Positions 36,002 to 47,161 of a stretch of DNA of 64,000 nucleotides are shown piece by piece. The stretch's first letter is position 1. Each line of letters opens with the position of its first letter. The stretch covers positions 3,286,001-3,350,000 of the forward strand of contig JANUWI010000002.1 in NCBI GenBank assembly GCA_025504975.1. The letters are read 5' to 3'. Origin of the DNA: Plenodomus lindquistii (Eukaryota; Ascomycota; Dothideomycetes; Pleosporales; Leptosphaeriaceae). The translations under genes were made by a program, and so were the position numbers. The notes under the pieces were generated by a model, which saw only the letters and a program-made list of their open reading frames with translations, ran no database searches and was not told where the DNA came from.

Positions 36002-38331
36002 TTAACACCAAGTAAATACCGGATTTCTACCCTTTACCATTTCTAATCGCTCAACAATGACTTTCTTTTGATTGCCTTCCATGTCTTCGTTGGCGGCATA
36101 CCCCAAGTCGCCTTCATCGTCATATCCATAATCGTCAAAATCTCGTCTGTTCGTGAGCGAAAGCCTGCGCTGTCGCCGGGGTTCGGGCAGATTGCGACGA
36201 GGCCCATCATAGCTCGTGCGGGAGTGGTGCTGCGGTCGGTCGTTCTTTGGAGGGTGGACGGGTTTAGTAGCCCAGTATACGCCATTGACCGTGGCGGGTG
36301 AGGTTGGACCAGCGTCAGTCCTTCGAACTTCGAGAGAGGAGGAGTTGCGCGTTAGGTTGAAACGATTCTCGTGAGCTGAGTCGAGGGGTGGGGAATTCAT
36401 GAGAAGATCAGGTTGTGGCTTTTGTGGCGGTGTTGAGAGTGCTGTGATGTCCATTTCCTCGTGTTCTTCATTCAGCCTGTGGTGCCTTCCCGGCTGTTGT
36501 TTCCTCCGCATTTCTGCGGACGGGGCTCTCAGAGGCACCGCGATGGGTATCTCTACGATGTCATCCCAGACGGCGACACGCGCTCTCCTTGTGAGCTCGA
36601 GAGGGCCATGGTCGGGTGTCTTCAGAGTTTCCACGACGTTCCACGCCTGTCCCTTCATGACTGCGACTTGTTTTGCGTACATGCGCTCTTTGAAGTCAGA
36701 GTCCTGACTGAAGCACTGTCGCAGCGCCTTTTGTGTATCGCTCCACCAGTGTTTCGAAGTGAGGAGAGGGAGAAAGTGGCGGCGAGTGGCCTCTGAGAAA
36801 GGCTGGCCGATGAGCGAGACGGGGAGGAAGAGCCAGCCGAATGGGTAGCTTCGCCACTGACTGTTGTTAGCAAGTGTCAATCTTGTACACAGAGGACAGC
36901 TAGACTCACAGCATCAGGGTGCTTCCACGGCCACGACAAACTGTTGTCAATGGCACCGATGGTTACCGCTGGGACTGGGCCGCGCTGCATTGGTGTGTTG
37001 GACCGACTGGTTGTAGTCATGGGCTCTCGACGACCGTAGGGATCTGACTCTTCCATGGACTGGCGAGTGTAGTCACTCGGCTGATGTTGCTCATCATCCT
37101 CGTCATGAACATCGCCGTTCAGCTTGGGTGGTTCAGCAATGATGGTGGCCTCCTGAGTCTTTTGGTCGATCCTGATCATCCAGTTGTCCAGGCCGCGATC
37201 CGTGTTGCGCATGATGTAGTCGAGAATGACCAGTTTCTCGAGTTGTTCCCTGAACGACTGTTGTAGTGACTCGGTCCAGAAACCCCTCCGCCTGTTCTGT
37301 TGGCCTGGTGAGCTGCGGTGCTCCTCTTCGTCTTCATTGTCCGACTCGGGACCACTTGGTCTGCAGTCTTCAGTCCATGTCCGCTTCTTCTTACGCTCGG
37401 AGCGCAGGCCTGTGGCGTGTTGATCCGGCCATGGGTTTTCCTTGAGGAAGATGTTGGCGTCCTTGAAGCCCTTGAGAAAGACCTGGAAGCTGCCTGGCTT
37501 CTCGGGAAACGGCTTCTTCTTCCTATAGAAGGCGCGACGATCCCAAAAATCGTAGTGGAAGCTCTTGGAGGACAGAGAGACAATGTCAGTGTAGGGCACG
37601 AGGTTGGTGCGCAGCTGTGTGTCGAGGACGTAGGCGGCGGCTTCGGAGATGTAGCTGAGATTGGGGATGAGACAGGCGCGGCCGAAGAAGAAAGGAAACA
37701 GGTTGCGATGAATCCATTTGGTCCACTTGGGGTTGCGCGAGGCGTAGGGCTCCTCGTCCTTGGGCTTGAAGACGCCGACGACCTTGCCCTTTGTGTTGCG
37801 GGCAAAGTAGCTGCCCGAGCTGCCCTGCGTGATGAGCTTGGGGTGCACGCCCAGCTCGATTGCCGTGCGGACGCTCTCCACAATGTCGTCAAACTCGAGC
37901 TTGGTCATGCGCTCCTCGGCCACGGCGCCGTCGTAGTCGTGGGCCAGCGACTCGGCCGTGACGGGGCGCACGCCGTCGGGGGCCTGGAAGACGCTGTGGT
38001 GTATGTCGAGCTGCGAGTCGTCGGGCGCGTCTCGCTGCGTCTTGATCTTGAACTTGTGGGCAATCTCGTCGGCCCAGCGCTCGAAGCGCGCGTTGATGGC
38101 CTTGATGTCGACGCCTGAGTTGGCCCGCGTGCGTCGCGTGCCGGGCGAGTTGGGCAGCGAGCTCCCGCCCATGCGCATGCCCGACGTCCGCGGGGGCTGG
38201 ATGGGGGCATATTGCGCGCCCGAGAGGGATTCCTGGTGCAGGTCGTCCTCGAAGTCGCTCCCCGAGTCCTCCTCTTCTGCCTGGGCGATGCGAGCGTACC
38301 CGGATGTCGGGGGCCGCTTTGCCTTGGACAT
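36002..38331 (-). CDS. LSB6: Type II phosphatidylinositol 4-kinase (Lsb6-like)
   Basis: Makes PI4P on Golgi, endosomal and vacuolar membranes. Two exons, 38331..36910 and 36856..36002, 758 residues. Start ATG 38331 (MSKAKRPPTSGYARIAQ); the open frame continues upstream but without support. The kinase region begins with the P-loop-like GSSGSYFARN and carries VGVFKPKDEEPYASRNPKWTKW, a hallmark of type II PI4K. It continues with RACLIPNLSYISEAAAYVLD, the catalytic IMRNTDRGLDNWMI and the metal-binding AIDNSLSWPWKHPD. The last continues across the intron into WRSYPFGWLFLPVSLIG. Two alternative AG acceptors sit four bases apart; only the inner one keeps frame. The typical palmitoylated Cys motif (CCPCC) of animal enzymes is not seen. 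It is longer than yeast Lsb6 because of charged insertions near 37320 and a polar tail. Tandem with ASK1 upstream. Confidence 0.93.
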
Positions 38332-38609
38332 GACAGCGAATGCAGTCGTGGTGGTGCGTGTCAAGTCAGAAAACGAGTGGATGAGGGTCAATGGACATTG
38401 AAAGATGCATAAACGGGTCTTCTGTACGTCGCCCTGTCTCACACTACATACGTCTCTCCAGATGACGATGGAGCTCCGTTGCTGTTGCATGGGTCCACGG
38501 GCCGCTAATGCCAGGCCCGCCTAGCGTGACCCATTATTTGCACGCGACCCCTGGAACCATCGACTTTCACATGCATGCTGCAATTTACAGGTCCCGCTGC
38601 TCAACTGCC

Positions 38610-40020
38610 TCAGAAGCTATCGTCGAGATCGACCTGCCGTCTGACGACGCTGGGGCTATCCTCGTCCATGCCTCCCGTCGAGTCGGTGATGTCGCCTCCT
38701 GCAGTCATTAGGAGTTCATCCACGATGCGCTTGCTGGCCTCGCGAGCTGCATGTGCAATTAGTAGATGCTACTTGCAACATAAAACGACCTTGCTTACCA
38801 GGCGTTTGCAGCAGCTTGCTTTGTGGGATGTGAAACTGTATCGTCTTGGGCGGACTGAAGTCGAGCTCATACTCTTCTTCCTCGCTGTCATCAAATACTG
38901 TGCCACCCGTTTGGTTCGCGCTCATCAAATGCTTGCCCTTGGCCGGCGTTTGCACGCTGATGCCCGGTGTTCGAGGTGTCTTCATCGGCGAGAAGATGTC
39001 AGCTCGCAATTGGGGTGCTGGCGAGGATGGAGGCGACGAGTCCTCTGCCCACCGCGGGAGTTTCGCAGCTGCGCCTTGCGGCGTGGCAGTCCCACGCTGT
39101 CCAGCCTTGGGCGTGAATGCTCCTGTAGGCTTGTATTTCCGAGGACTGACAAGTGGCGTTGCTTGTACGCGGAACGTCTTGTCGAGAACGCGATGAAGCA
39201 GCGGATCTGGGTTGTGGCCTTTCTTCGTAGTTGTAGGCTGCACAAAGGGCGATGAGTCGTAGCCCGACATGTCTGGCAGCGCCTGTGCTTTCCCTGGCGT
39301 AATTGGGTCGAATCGTGGCGTCTTAATGGCGCCTAGTTCGCCCTGGAACTCTTGTCTCAGCGTCTCGTAGGGGGACGACATGCTAGCAAACTGGGGTTCC
39401 TCTTCGTCCAGACTGTCGTCCTCTGCCAACTGCTGGCCCTTCTTGTCGGACGCTGGGGCGCGAGGTGTACTGTGACCCAGAGACGGAGAATCGAAGGCAA
39501 TGGTCGATTCGGCATCCTCCTGCGCCGAAGAAGGTCGTCGTGGCGTTGTCATTCCGCCCGTGACTGTATCGTCCTCGACCGTCTCGTCCTCGTAGAGCTG
39601 CGATTGCTGCGTGTCTTCCTGCAATACAGACTCATCCTGCTCTGGTGCTTCGTAGCCAGAAAGGGAGACATTGGCGCTGGCTTCAAAGAACTGCTTCCAG
39701 AACTGGGCATGTCAGTACATGCGATTCTTCTCTATGATGGAGAGTGTAGGACTGGGTCTGAGCTGCATACCTTGGAACCTTCCCACACCGCCTCTGAATG
39801 CTTTCCATACTGCTCGACGATTGGCAGGATTCCCGTCGTCACGATGCGGTGGGCGCGGCTAAAGTTGTGGTCGATTTCTGCCACAGTCAGTCGCGCGTCG
39901 GCGGGGTAAACATCGGAGTCTGCACTCACCTTGTAAAGTCAACGTGATGGACTGCTCGAGCTTCTCCAATTCCTCGGTGAGTGACAGATTGCGCGACGGC
40001 GCTATACTTTGTCGCGACAT
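38610..40020 (-). CDS. ASK1: DASH/Dam1 complex subunit Ask1
   Basis: Kinetochore-microtubule coupling subunit. Four exons: 40020..39930, 39877..39771, 39702..38799, 38746..38610; 412 residues. The conserved N-terminal region spans three exons: LSLTEELEKLEQSITLTLQ, EIDHNFSRAHRIVTTGILP, then FWKQFFEASANVSLSGYEE-like (here SGYEAPEQ). The rest is disordered and rich in Ser/Thr-Pro sites (TPRRPSS, TPRFDPITPGK, SPRKYKP, TPRTPGISV), fitting regulation by Cdk1 and Aurora kinases as known for Ask1. The C-terminus contains ASKRIVDELLMTAGGD and ends QVDLDDSF. None of the small first exons would be found by length alone. Distance to the PI 4-kinase start downstream is 278 bp on the same strand. Confidence 0.92.
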
Positions 40021-40628
40021 GTCGTTCCAACTTGGATGTGATGTCGTAAGCGGGTCTTCGCGTCGCGTGCGTCTTGTTGACGCGAAGCAACTTCAGTTGG
40101 GCAGCATACACAGTAGAGTACTTGGGATGAACCCTTGTGAAAAGCAGACTAGGCTCAAATGGCACCCCCGTGCTTCCCCGCTACATCCCCTTCTAAGCTT
40201 CACACCTAACACACCACGACCCCTTGAAAGCAACAACGTACACGTGTGCCAGCTCCCGCAACAATCCCACATGACTGGAGCGGAACAGTGCCGCTTCCTT
40301 GGTACCGATCGACGAGACCAAGGGGAGGCCTATCCAGGACGGTACTTCACCCACGTCATGCTGCGGAGTCTTTAGACCCGAACACAGGATCATGGAAGCG
40401 CTACGAGAGGGGTCGATGCATACTCCGCATATCCGGATGTCCTGAGTGAGCTTACCGAAACTCCATCTGTGAAAGGATTGGGGTACTGGACATATGCATG
40501 CGAGACCGCCTGGCTAGCTATGCCATTTACAAGTATTTCACAAGTAGAAGCATAATCACGAACCTTTGCTTCCAGCTGTTTGCCCTCTAATATCCACAAT
40601 CTGACCGTACTACCATTCAAGAACAAGT
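40021..40628. other. Divergent intergenic region between ASK1 and the mitochondrial SDR
   Basis: Contains promoters for ASK1 (minus) and the SDR at 40629 (plus). A 107-codon minus-strand frame at 40390-40713 overlaps the SDR first exon and is probably a shadow. No other gene seen. Confidence 0.5.
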
Positions 40629-41644
40629 ATGGCCTGTAATCTCCGAACCCAGGCATTGTGGCGAACCACCTCCAGCCTGGCCTCTGCACCGCGTATCTTC
40701 TCACAAGCTCCACAATGGACGCGTAGGTATACCAGTCCAGCTGCAGGAGAGACCCGAACAGCGATTGTCACAGGCTCTGCACGCGGCATGTGAGTTTACG
40801 CTGTATTTGATTGAGTATCCATAGTGAAGGCTCATTCTCAACAGCGGAAAAGCCATTGCCCTTCGCCTCGCCAACGATGGCTACGACGTCTGCATCAACG
40901 ACATCCAAGCCAACAAGTCCGGCGCAGACGAAGTCGTCAAGGAAATCCAAGCCCTAGGCCGTAAATCTTTTGCCCACACAGCCGACGTATCCAACCTCAA
41001 GGAAGTTCAAGGCCTGGTAGAAGCATCAGTATCCGAACTAGGCCCTCTCTCCACCATGGTCGCAAATGCCGGGATCGCACAAGTAAAGGCACTACTTGAC
41101 CTTACCGAGCAAGATCTAAAGCGAATGTTCGAAGTAAACGGTATAACCTCACCCTCTCCCAACCATCTACTTGATCAATTGAACTGACCCCGCATCCCCA
41201 GTATACGGCGTATACAACTGCTACTCGACCGCCGCAAAACAAATGATATCCCAAGGCACAGGCGGCAAAATCCTCGGCGCAGCCTCAATCGTAGCATTCA
41301 AGCCCTTCCCCTTGCTCTCCCACTACTCTGCTTCCAAATGGGCCGTGCGCGGCATGACCCAGGCGTTTGCCATGGAAATGGCAACGCACAACATCACCGT
41401 CAATGCATATGCGCCTGGTATCGTCGGTACCGCCATGTGGGATCTCATTGACGAGAAGCTGGGTGAAACGACGGGTGCGAAGAAGGGCGAGACGATCAAA
41501 AAGTATACGGAAGATTTGATTGCGCTGGGGAGGACGAGTGTGCCAGAGGATGTATCGAGTACTGTGAGCTTTTTGTGCAGTAGGGATAGCGATTATATGA
41601 CTGGACAGACTATTGTGATTGACGGGGGCATCATATTTACGTAA
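40629..41644 (+). CDS. Short-chain dehydrogenase/reductase with probable mitochondrial presequence
   Basis: Three exons: 40629..40789, 40845..41140, 41202..41644; 299 residues. The cofactor motif TGSARGIGKA is split by intron 1 between the Gly-Ile codons, so the N-terminus is easily lost. Tracing the frame back gives ATG 40629 and a 45-residue leader (MACNLRTQALWRTTSSLASA, later TRRY) rich in Arg, Ser and Thr without acids: a typical mitochondrial targeting peptide. SDR motifs: NAG (MVANAGIAQ), catalytic Ser in GAASIVAF, YSASK, and the C-terminal YMTGQTIVIDGG. The fold is close to acetoin/diacetyl reductases and 3-oxoacyl reductases; substrate unknown. The stop is 131 bp from the end of the convergent SDR. 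Wobble bases switch from C to G near 41450. Confidence 0.85.
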
Positions 41645-41774
41645 AAAAAAAGAGAAGAAAGAGAAAAAGATCCGAGTCTGACAGTTGAATCATTGACGTT
41701 TTTGCTGCTACAAGGAAAGTAACGTAAACAGAACAGACCATGTGTTTGCGCTTCAATCACTCCCCATCCATTCC

Positions 41775-42718
41775 TCACGCCGCTTGCCCCTTTGCCGCCT
41801 GTGCCGCCTGTGCCGCCATAGCAGCCAACTTCTTCATCAGCGCAACCTCCACAATATCCTCATCCCCATCCACACCCATCATCCTCTTCGTCAACGCATG
41901 GTACCCCTTCTCCCCATTTTCCAAATCCATAAAGTTGCCCCGTTCACTATAGCATAGTTCGCCGTCGCGCTTGCCCGCCATGAGATAGGTAACTGACCGC
42001 CCGACTACATCTGCAGATTGGTAGTTTCCCTCACCCAGCGCTTCGAGGACCTGCGCGTTTAGAATCCCAGTGTCGGTCCAGGAGGGTGCTATGGCGTTGA
42101 TGCGGAGCGGGGTGGGGAGGGCAGAGAGTTGGGGGTGGAGGGCGCGGAGGAGGCCCAGCACCCCATGTTTAGATACGGTGTAATCCGTTCCAGGAAATCT
42201 TGAAAAACTACTCCCACTAGCTGTTAATACCAGACTCCCACCTTTTGGATTTTTCCTCAGATAGTGGATTCCGAGTTTAGTGGTATACGTGCATCCTACC
42301 AGATTCACGTCATATGTTGCTAGATTTGGGGGCTGGAGATTGCCATTTTCATCAACGTCGTCCTCGAGTAGCGTGACTGTTGGTCGGATCCCCGCGTTGC
42401 AGAAGACGTGGTCGATGTGGCCGTATTCCTTCTCGGCGGCCTTGAAGAGCGCAAGTTGGTCCGTCCAGGATGTTACGTTTACTTTTACAAAGGGTATGTT
42501 GGAGAGGTCTGTAGGAAGGGGGTTGAGGTCGCCGGCGAAGACTTTGCCGCCATGTTTGAGGATGCGGCGGAGGGTTGCGAGACCAATTCCTGAAGATGCG
42601 CCTGAGTATGTTAGTGAGTGATGGCAGGGTAGGACTTGAGATTGGGCGAACCGGTAATGAGTACGACTTGGTCTTTGATGCCGTCAAGCTCGGTGTCTGA
42701 GATAGTGTAACTGGTCAT
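41775..42718 (-). CDS. Short-chain dehydrogenase/reductase (15-PGDH-like)
   Basis: Two exons, 42718..42652 and 42601..41775, 297 residues. Start MTSYTISDTELDGIKDQVVLITG; the intron splits TG/GASSGIGLATL of the NAD(P) motif, with donor GTTCGC. Further SDR motifs are FCNAGIRP, LTASGSSFSRFPGTDYTVSKHGV (Ser...Tyr-x3-Lys) and INAIAPSWTDTGI. An acidic residue after beta-2 (FAGDLNPL) suggests preference for NAD. Fungal proteins of this layout resemble 15-hydroxyprostaglandin dehydrogenase-like oxidoreductases; true substrate unknown. The C-terminus ends in an Ala-Gln-rich helix (AAMAAQAAQAAKGQAA). Coding-strand wobble flips from C to G in the last 200 bases. Convergent with the mitochondrial SDR. 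Confidence 0.88.
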
Positions 42719-43392
42719 GGTCAATTTTGTATCGTATGATCTTGAAGTATAGTTTTGTGTACAAAGATGGGGAGGCAACAGGAGCGATGGATGGCCATAG
42801 TCAGGCTTTTGAACCAGTAACCACTGGTGGAACCGCAAGAGTAGTGTTGCATGTGTAGCTGCGAACACAAGCTCGGAACTTGACCTTGCCTGTAAGCTAC
42901 CCCGCAGCGGCCGTAACTACATGTGGGCCTTGACCGAGGAGGTTTATACTCAGGTAAGGCGCTAGTATCCATGCAACTTGTTTGGTAGGCTTCATGAATT
43001 GAATCTTTTGTAGATCGTCTAGTAAGCTTCATCAATTGAACCTTATTGAATTGTGTCTAGGTGTTAGGTAGATGGTATATTTGGCTGTTCGTGCCTACTT
43101 CTTCGGAAGCGAGCGATTTCTGTTGTCTTTTTATGCTCATCCAAAACAAGCAACATGCCTGTGTGCAAGTCTGAAGTGTTTGGTTCGTATGCAACAGACA
43201 CCAGTTGTGCATCGTTGCATGCCCCAGTAACACAGAGGGTACACGCATGGTGACAAAGACGACTGGTGCCAAATTTGTCCTGCATATCGTACCAATGGAC
43301 TCTTTCACCGCTCGCTTCGTGGGTATATTCGTTTGGTTGGGTGTTTATCGAGCATCCTGAAAGCGATGCTGTTGTGCCTGACTGAGCAACTC
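42719..43392. other. Intergenic region with a degenerate direct repeat
   Basis: Promoter of the SDR at 42718 and 3' flank of LSM4. A 26-28 bp imperfect direct repeat (GTAGGCTTCATGAATTGAAT and GTAAGCTTCATCAATTGAAC cores) lies at 42985-43010 and 43022-43048. No gene recognised. Confidence 0.5.
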
Positions 43393-43886
43393 TCACGCGC
43401 CGCCGCCGCCTCCTCCTCGTCCGCGACCTCGTCCGCGCCCACGCATACCCCGACCTCCGCGGTCGCCACGATCTCCTCGCTGGTGCATGCCGCCCCGTCC
43501 ACCTCGGTTCGCCTGGTCCTTGGCTTGTTGTTCCTTTACAACGTCGACAATCTCGTCTGGCACCCGCAGGTATTTGATCTGCCATGTGTCAGTACTTGTT
43601 TCCATGCCGCAAGAATCCATCTACACGCACCGTGCTTCCGCGCACGTAGATCTCAGGCAGTCTCATGAACTTGTCGCCGTCGGCGCTCGTCTGCACCACC
43701 TCCCGCAGTGTGAGGTTCATCCACGTGTCGCAATTGACAAGCAGGCCATTGAGGGTTTCGCCGCTCTTAAGCTCGACCAGCATGGGATGGCCAGTCGCGG
43801 CCGTCAAGAGACCTAAAGGAAGCTGTCGTTGGAGTCAGTGGCATTTCCGTACGTGTGTTGCGACAAGCTTGGAGGCGACGAACCAT
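43393..43886 (-). CDS. LSM4: U6 snRNA-associated Sm-like protein LSm4
   Basis: Subunit of the LSm1-7 (mRNA decapping, P-bodies) and LSm2-8 (U6 snRNA) rings. Three coding exons: 43886..43884, 43822..43631, 43578..43393; 126 residues. The first coding exon contains only the ATG: the donor GTTCGT follows immediately and the acceptor ACGACAG restores MLPLGLLTAATGHP, the canonical LSm4 start. Sm1 is PMLVELKSGETLNGLLVNCDTWMNL and Sm2 is YVRGST-IKYLRVPDEI, interrupted by intron 2. The tail is RG-rich (GGRGGMHQRGDRGDRGGRGM, then RGRGRGRGG), shorter than the Q/N-rich tail of yeast Lsm4 but typical of filamentous fungi and metazoa; such RGG tails promote P-body assembly. Confidence 0.95.
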
Positions 43887-44525
43887 GGCGGTAATGTGTG
43901 GTTGGCGCGGCTGCCGAATGGAGAGGGTAGCAACTACACTGTTGAATCTGCAGTCTGAAGCTCAGGCCTTGAGCTCTGCGAGCGTTGTTGGTGGTGGTCC
44001 GGAGCGTTGGGCGGGCGGGCCGTGTCGTCAATGTCGGAAAGTGTGGGTTGATCGCCCTCCACTGCATCACCGACGCGCTAGTAGTCCATGTCTTGGCAAA
44101 ATCACCCGCCTTGCCATGCAATGTGCTATCGGACCTCCGCATTCGATTCCTGATGCGCCCTTGCCAGAGCATCGTCTGGCTTGAAAGGCGTCTCAACTTA
44201 TCTCATCTCCAGTGCGGGCGTGTTCCAGCCCCATGCTTGGCCGGTCGAAGGCAATGGGCCAATGTGCAAGGAAGCTAGCCTTCTTGACACCTGTCGCCCA
44301 ATACTCTATGCACTGTATCAAGGCAAACCGTGGGTCGGTGTCAGCGTGGCGCAGTCAACTCCACGCGGCCGCCCTTATACTCTGCGCCCTCCGACGGGTG
44401 CCTGATTCTCGACTCTTGGGAACAACAGCTGTCCCACTGCCACTCCACCCTCGCTGTCCTTGTGGGCGGTTATTGTGCATTTGTTTCCTTTGAGTAGCGT
44501 GTCGCTTTTCTGTTCGTCTGCCACC
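43887..44525. other. Divergent intergenic region between LSM4 and the membrane-protein gene
   Basis: Promoters for LSM4 (minus) and the gene at 44526 (plus). Several short frames, none with a recognisable domain. Confidence 0.55.
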
Positions 44526-46578
44526 ATGCGGCAGTCTTTCAAATCAAAGTTGCTGTCCGCCTTCGCATGGGCTACACCCGCTTTCTCCGCCGCACTCCCA
44601 AGCCACGAGCTCGACCGCGAGGTTACCGGCCCACAGGGCAAGCTCTTCCAGCTAGGTGCGGCCCGCTCTTATAAAGAACTCGTGTTCGCCATCGCTAGGC
44701 ATCTGCTGAACTTCTCTAGACTTTCAACAAAACTACGCGCAAGCAACTTTCAGCATCCCCTGCACCGGCTGTGGTCACACGGACCAGGATGACGAGTCTC
44801 TTGTAAGGCCCCCACTTCAGGCACTCGAAATAAGTACATCTAGCTTACACCTTCCTTAGACCTTGAGCTTCACCAGTCATGCCCTTGATGCTGCTTGTGG
44901 TTCTTCCAACATCACACTGAACGGTGTCCACTTACCTCAAGAGTGGACCGGCGACGTCGCTTCTGGCTTCGGTACTTACCAAGGCGTCACCAATCTCCAG
45001 CAGAATGCATGGTTCCTGCAGCGTGACTTGGACCTCGAATGGAAGTCGGCTTGTCTTCACGGATACGACGAGTCAGATGAAGCTGCACAGGTCGTGACAG
45101 TGAACATCAAAGCCATTGACGGCAAACCTATCACGACACCTTCTGGTTTCACAATCTCGTTCAAACAGCAGACCTCTCCACCTTCATTGCTCAGACTTGA
45201 GTCTGTCCCCAACCCCTCCGCCAGCAACAGAGACGTCGCCGAGTCCTGGCGTGAACCTCCGCTATCCCTCCGTTTGTTGCCACCCAAAACGACTACAGAA
45301 GTCCACGAGGTCGGGCTACAATCCTTGGAAGATCAAATCCGCGAACTGAAAGCCCTTCAAGCCGAACTTGCGCAACTTCAGACCCTTGTTGCCGAGAAGA
45401 AGAGGTATCTAAACTCGCAACTCAGGAAACAGATCAAGACCTTCACAGAGGAACTCAATCAATGTGACGGCATCACCTGCATTGTCAAGACCATCGCTCA
45501 CGAAGCTCAAGGTGTGTGGAGAGTGGCATACGTTCGCTTTCAGACCAACAAGCACGACTCTGCAGACATGGGTCGGCCTGAGGAAGTTTTCGCCCATGCC
45601 CATGGGTCAAATACGCAGGTCTCTGGTGGTCGATTAAAGACTGGGTCGTCAACTGCTTCCACGCCCAACCAGGCGTCTACTCTGACCACCCCATCCTCTC
45701 GTCCCGTCCAGTCCGGAATACCAGCCGTGCAGTCCGCTTGCCCGGCCGACGGATCCTCGTGTTCAGTTGTAGGAACGCAGGAGCTCCCTCCCCGTCCTCA
45801 GAAAGCTTCACCCTACCTCCTCGCTCTCGAGATTACCTTGAGTGTCCTCTGCTGCGGCTGTCTCATCGCCACCATCCGACACAAATGCGCCAGCCTACGG
45901 ACACGCACAGAGCGAGCCGCCGCTTGGGAAGAGCGTCGAAATGCGCAGGCTTACCGTCGTGCCGCCCGCCAACACGCCTGGCGTAATTGGTGGCGTGGCA
46001 ATTGGGGCACCGCTCGCCGCACAGATGCTCAACGCATCGTCGACTATGAGGAGAAGCGTGCACTCATCCAAGAGCAAGAAGGCGTGCTCGAAGACGCCAT
46101 GCAAGATGAGATCAGGCAACTAAGAGCTGCTCATGATATTGTCAATGACCTTGTCCGAGACGCTGAAGAAGGCAGAGTAGTCAACCATGCGCCATGTAAT
46201 TGTCAGCGCCAACAACCCCGCGAACCATACTCGCCCTTGTCAACAGCTTCCACATACCCGCCTACCTCACTCCCAGAAATCCCATCACGTCCTCTCTCAC
46301 GGACCGACAGTCTCCCAAGCTACCGCTCGGGCGCGCCCACTGAGCCACCAAATTACGACTCTGAAGTCGACATGTCAGAAGTTGTGGCGAATGGCTTCAG
46401 ACAATATACCACGGCTACAAGATCCACGACATCCGAAGTGAGCTCGCATTGGACGGCAGATAGCAGCGTTGTCGATGTGAGCCCACGGCCGAGCGCCGAG
46501 ACGCTGAGGTATCCGCAGAGCCTGCGGAGCCTGAGGACGGGCGATGACTATACGTCAGACGAGTCGGACGCGGATTGA
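44526..46578 (+). CDS. Secreted/single-pass membrane protein with extracellular domain, coiled coil and cytosolic tail
   Basis: Three exons: 44526..44655, 44720..44802, 44860..46578; 643 residues. ATG 44526 (CCACCATGC context) opens MRQSFKSKLLSAFAWATPAFSA, a signal peptide. Splicing then gives FQLDFQQNYAQATFSIPCTGCGHTDQ (given in part), joined to TLSFTSHALDAACGSSNITLNGVHL. The ectodomain has paired cysteines (CTGC, one N-glycosylation site NIT) and a heptad helix (LEDQIRELKALQAELAQLQ) at about residues 222-268. A single membrane span, YLLALEITLSVLCCGCLIATI, lies near residue 390. The Arg-rich cytosolic side has tryptophan-rich HAWRNWWRGNWG and a long Ser/Pro tail with PSYRSGAPTEPPNYDSE. I recognise this as a conserved ascomycete hypothetical architecture, not a named protein. 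A wall-sensing or adhesion role would be speculation. Confidence 0.75.
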
Positions 46579-47161
46579 TCCAATTGACGACTCCATCAGC
46601 TCTACTCACATGAATTGTCTTCGACACTCACGACTGGCATCTACAAATACGGCTATCACAGCCCGGTTACGGCCACACTCGCGATATCGCGTGGGACACA
46701 TCCGCCCTGCTGGCCCCGCGAACAACGAGCATGCACTAGGCACGCTACGTGCATACCATATGGGCATTTCCTCTGTTTCTCTTCCGGCGTTTGGCGGGCC
46801 CGGCGTTCGGTGAACCACTACTTTACAGTGGATATATCTTACGGTGGCTTCGAGGACGCCTCCAATTAATATGCTCAATGTCCTCTTGTACCATACTTTA
46901 CCATTTCTTTCTATCACGTTCTGAGCATACACATATGGGTGGCCGAGTTTCTCATGTTCTGAATAGCATTGTTATATCTGTAGGGATCCGCGATAATACC
47001 GCAGGCATCTGGACACGCAAGTCGAATGGACGGATGCTAGCACAGCGAGCAATGCGATTTGTGCAAAACATGTAGCTCCAGTACACGATTGCTTGTGAGT
47101 CAAAAATCCAATCCTTGGCAACCTATTCTCTACCTTGCCTCTTGCCCTTGAAAGTCCCCAT
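46579..47161. other. Convergent 3' intergenic region
   Basis: Lies between the stop codons of the membrane-protein gene and the MDR enzyme. Short frames only; nothing recognised. Confidence 0.55.

Noticed and set aside
40390..40713. 107-codon minus-strand frame upstream of the SDR
   Set aside because: Overlaps the SDR first exon, which encodes a coherent mitochondrial leader; no start codon other than GTG and no known domain.
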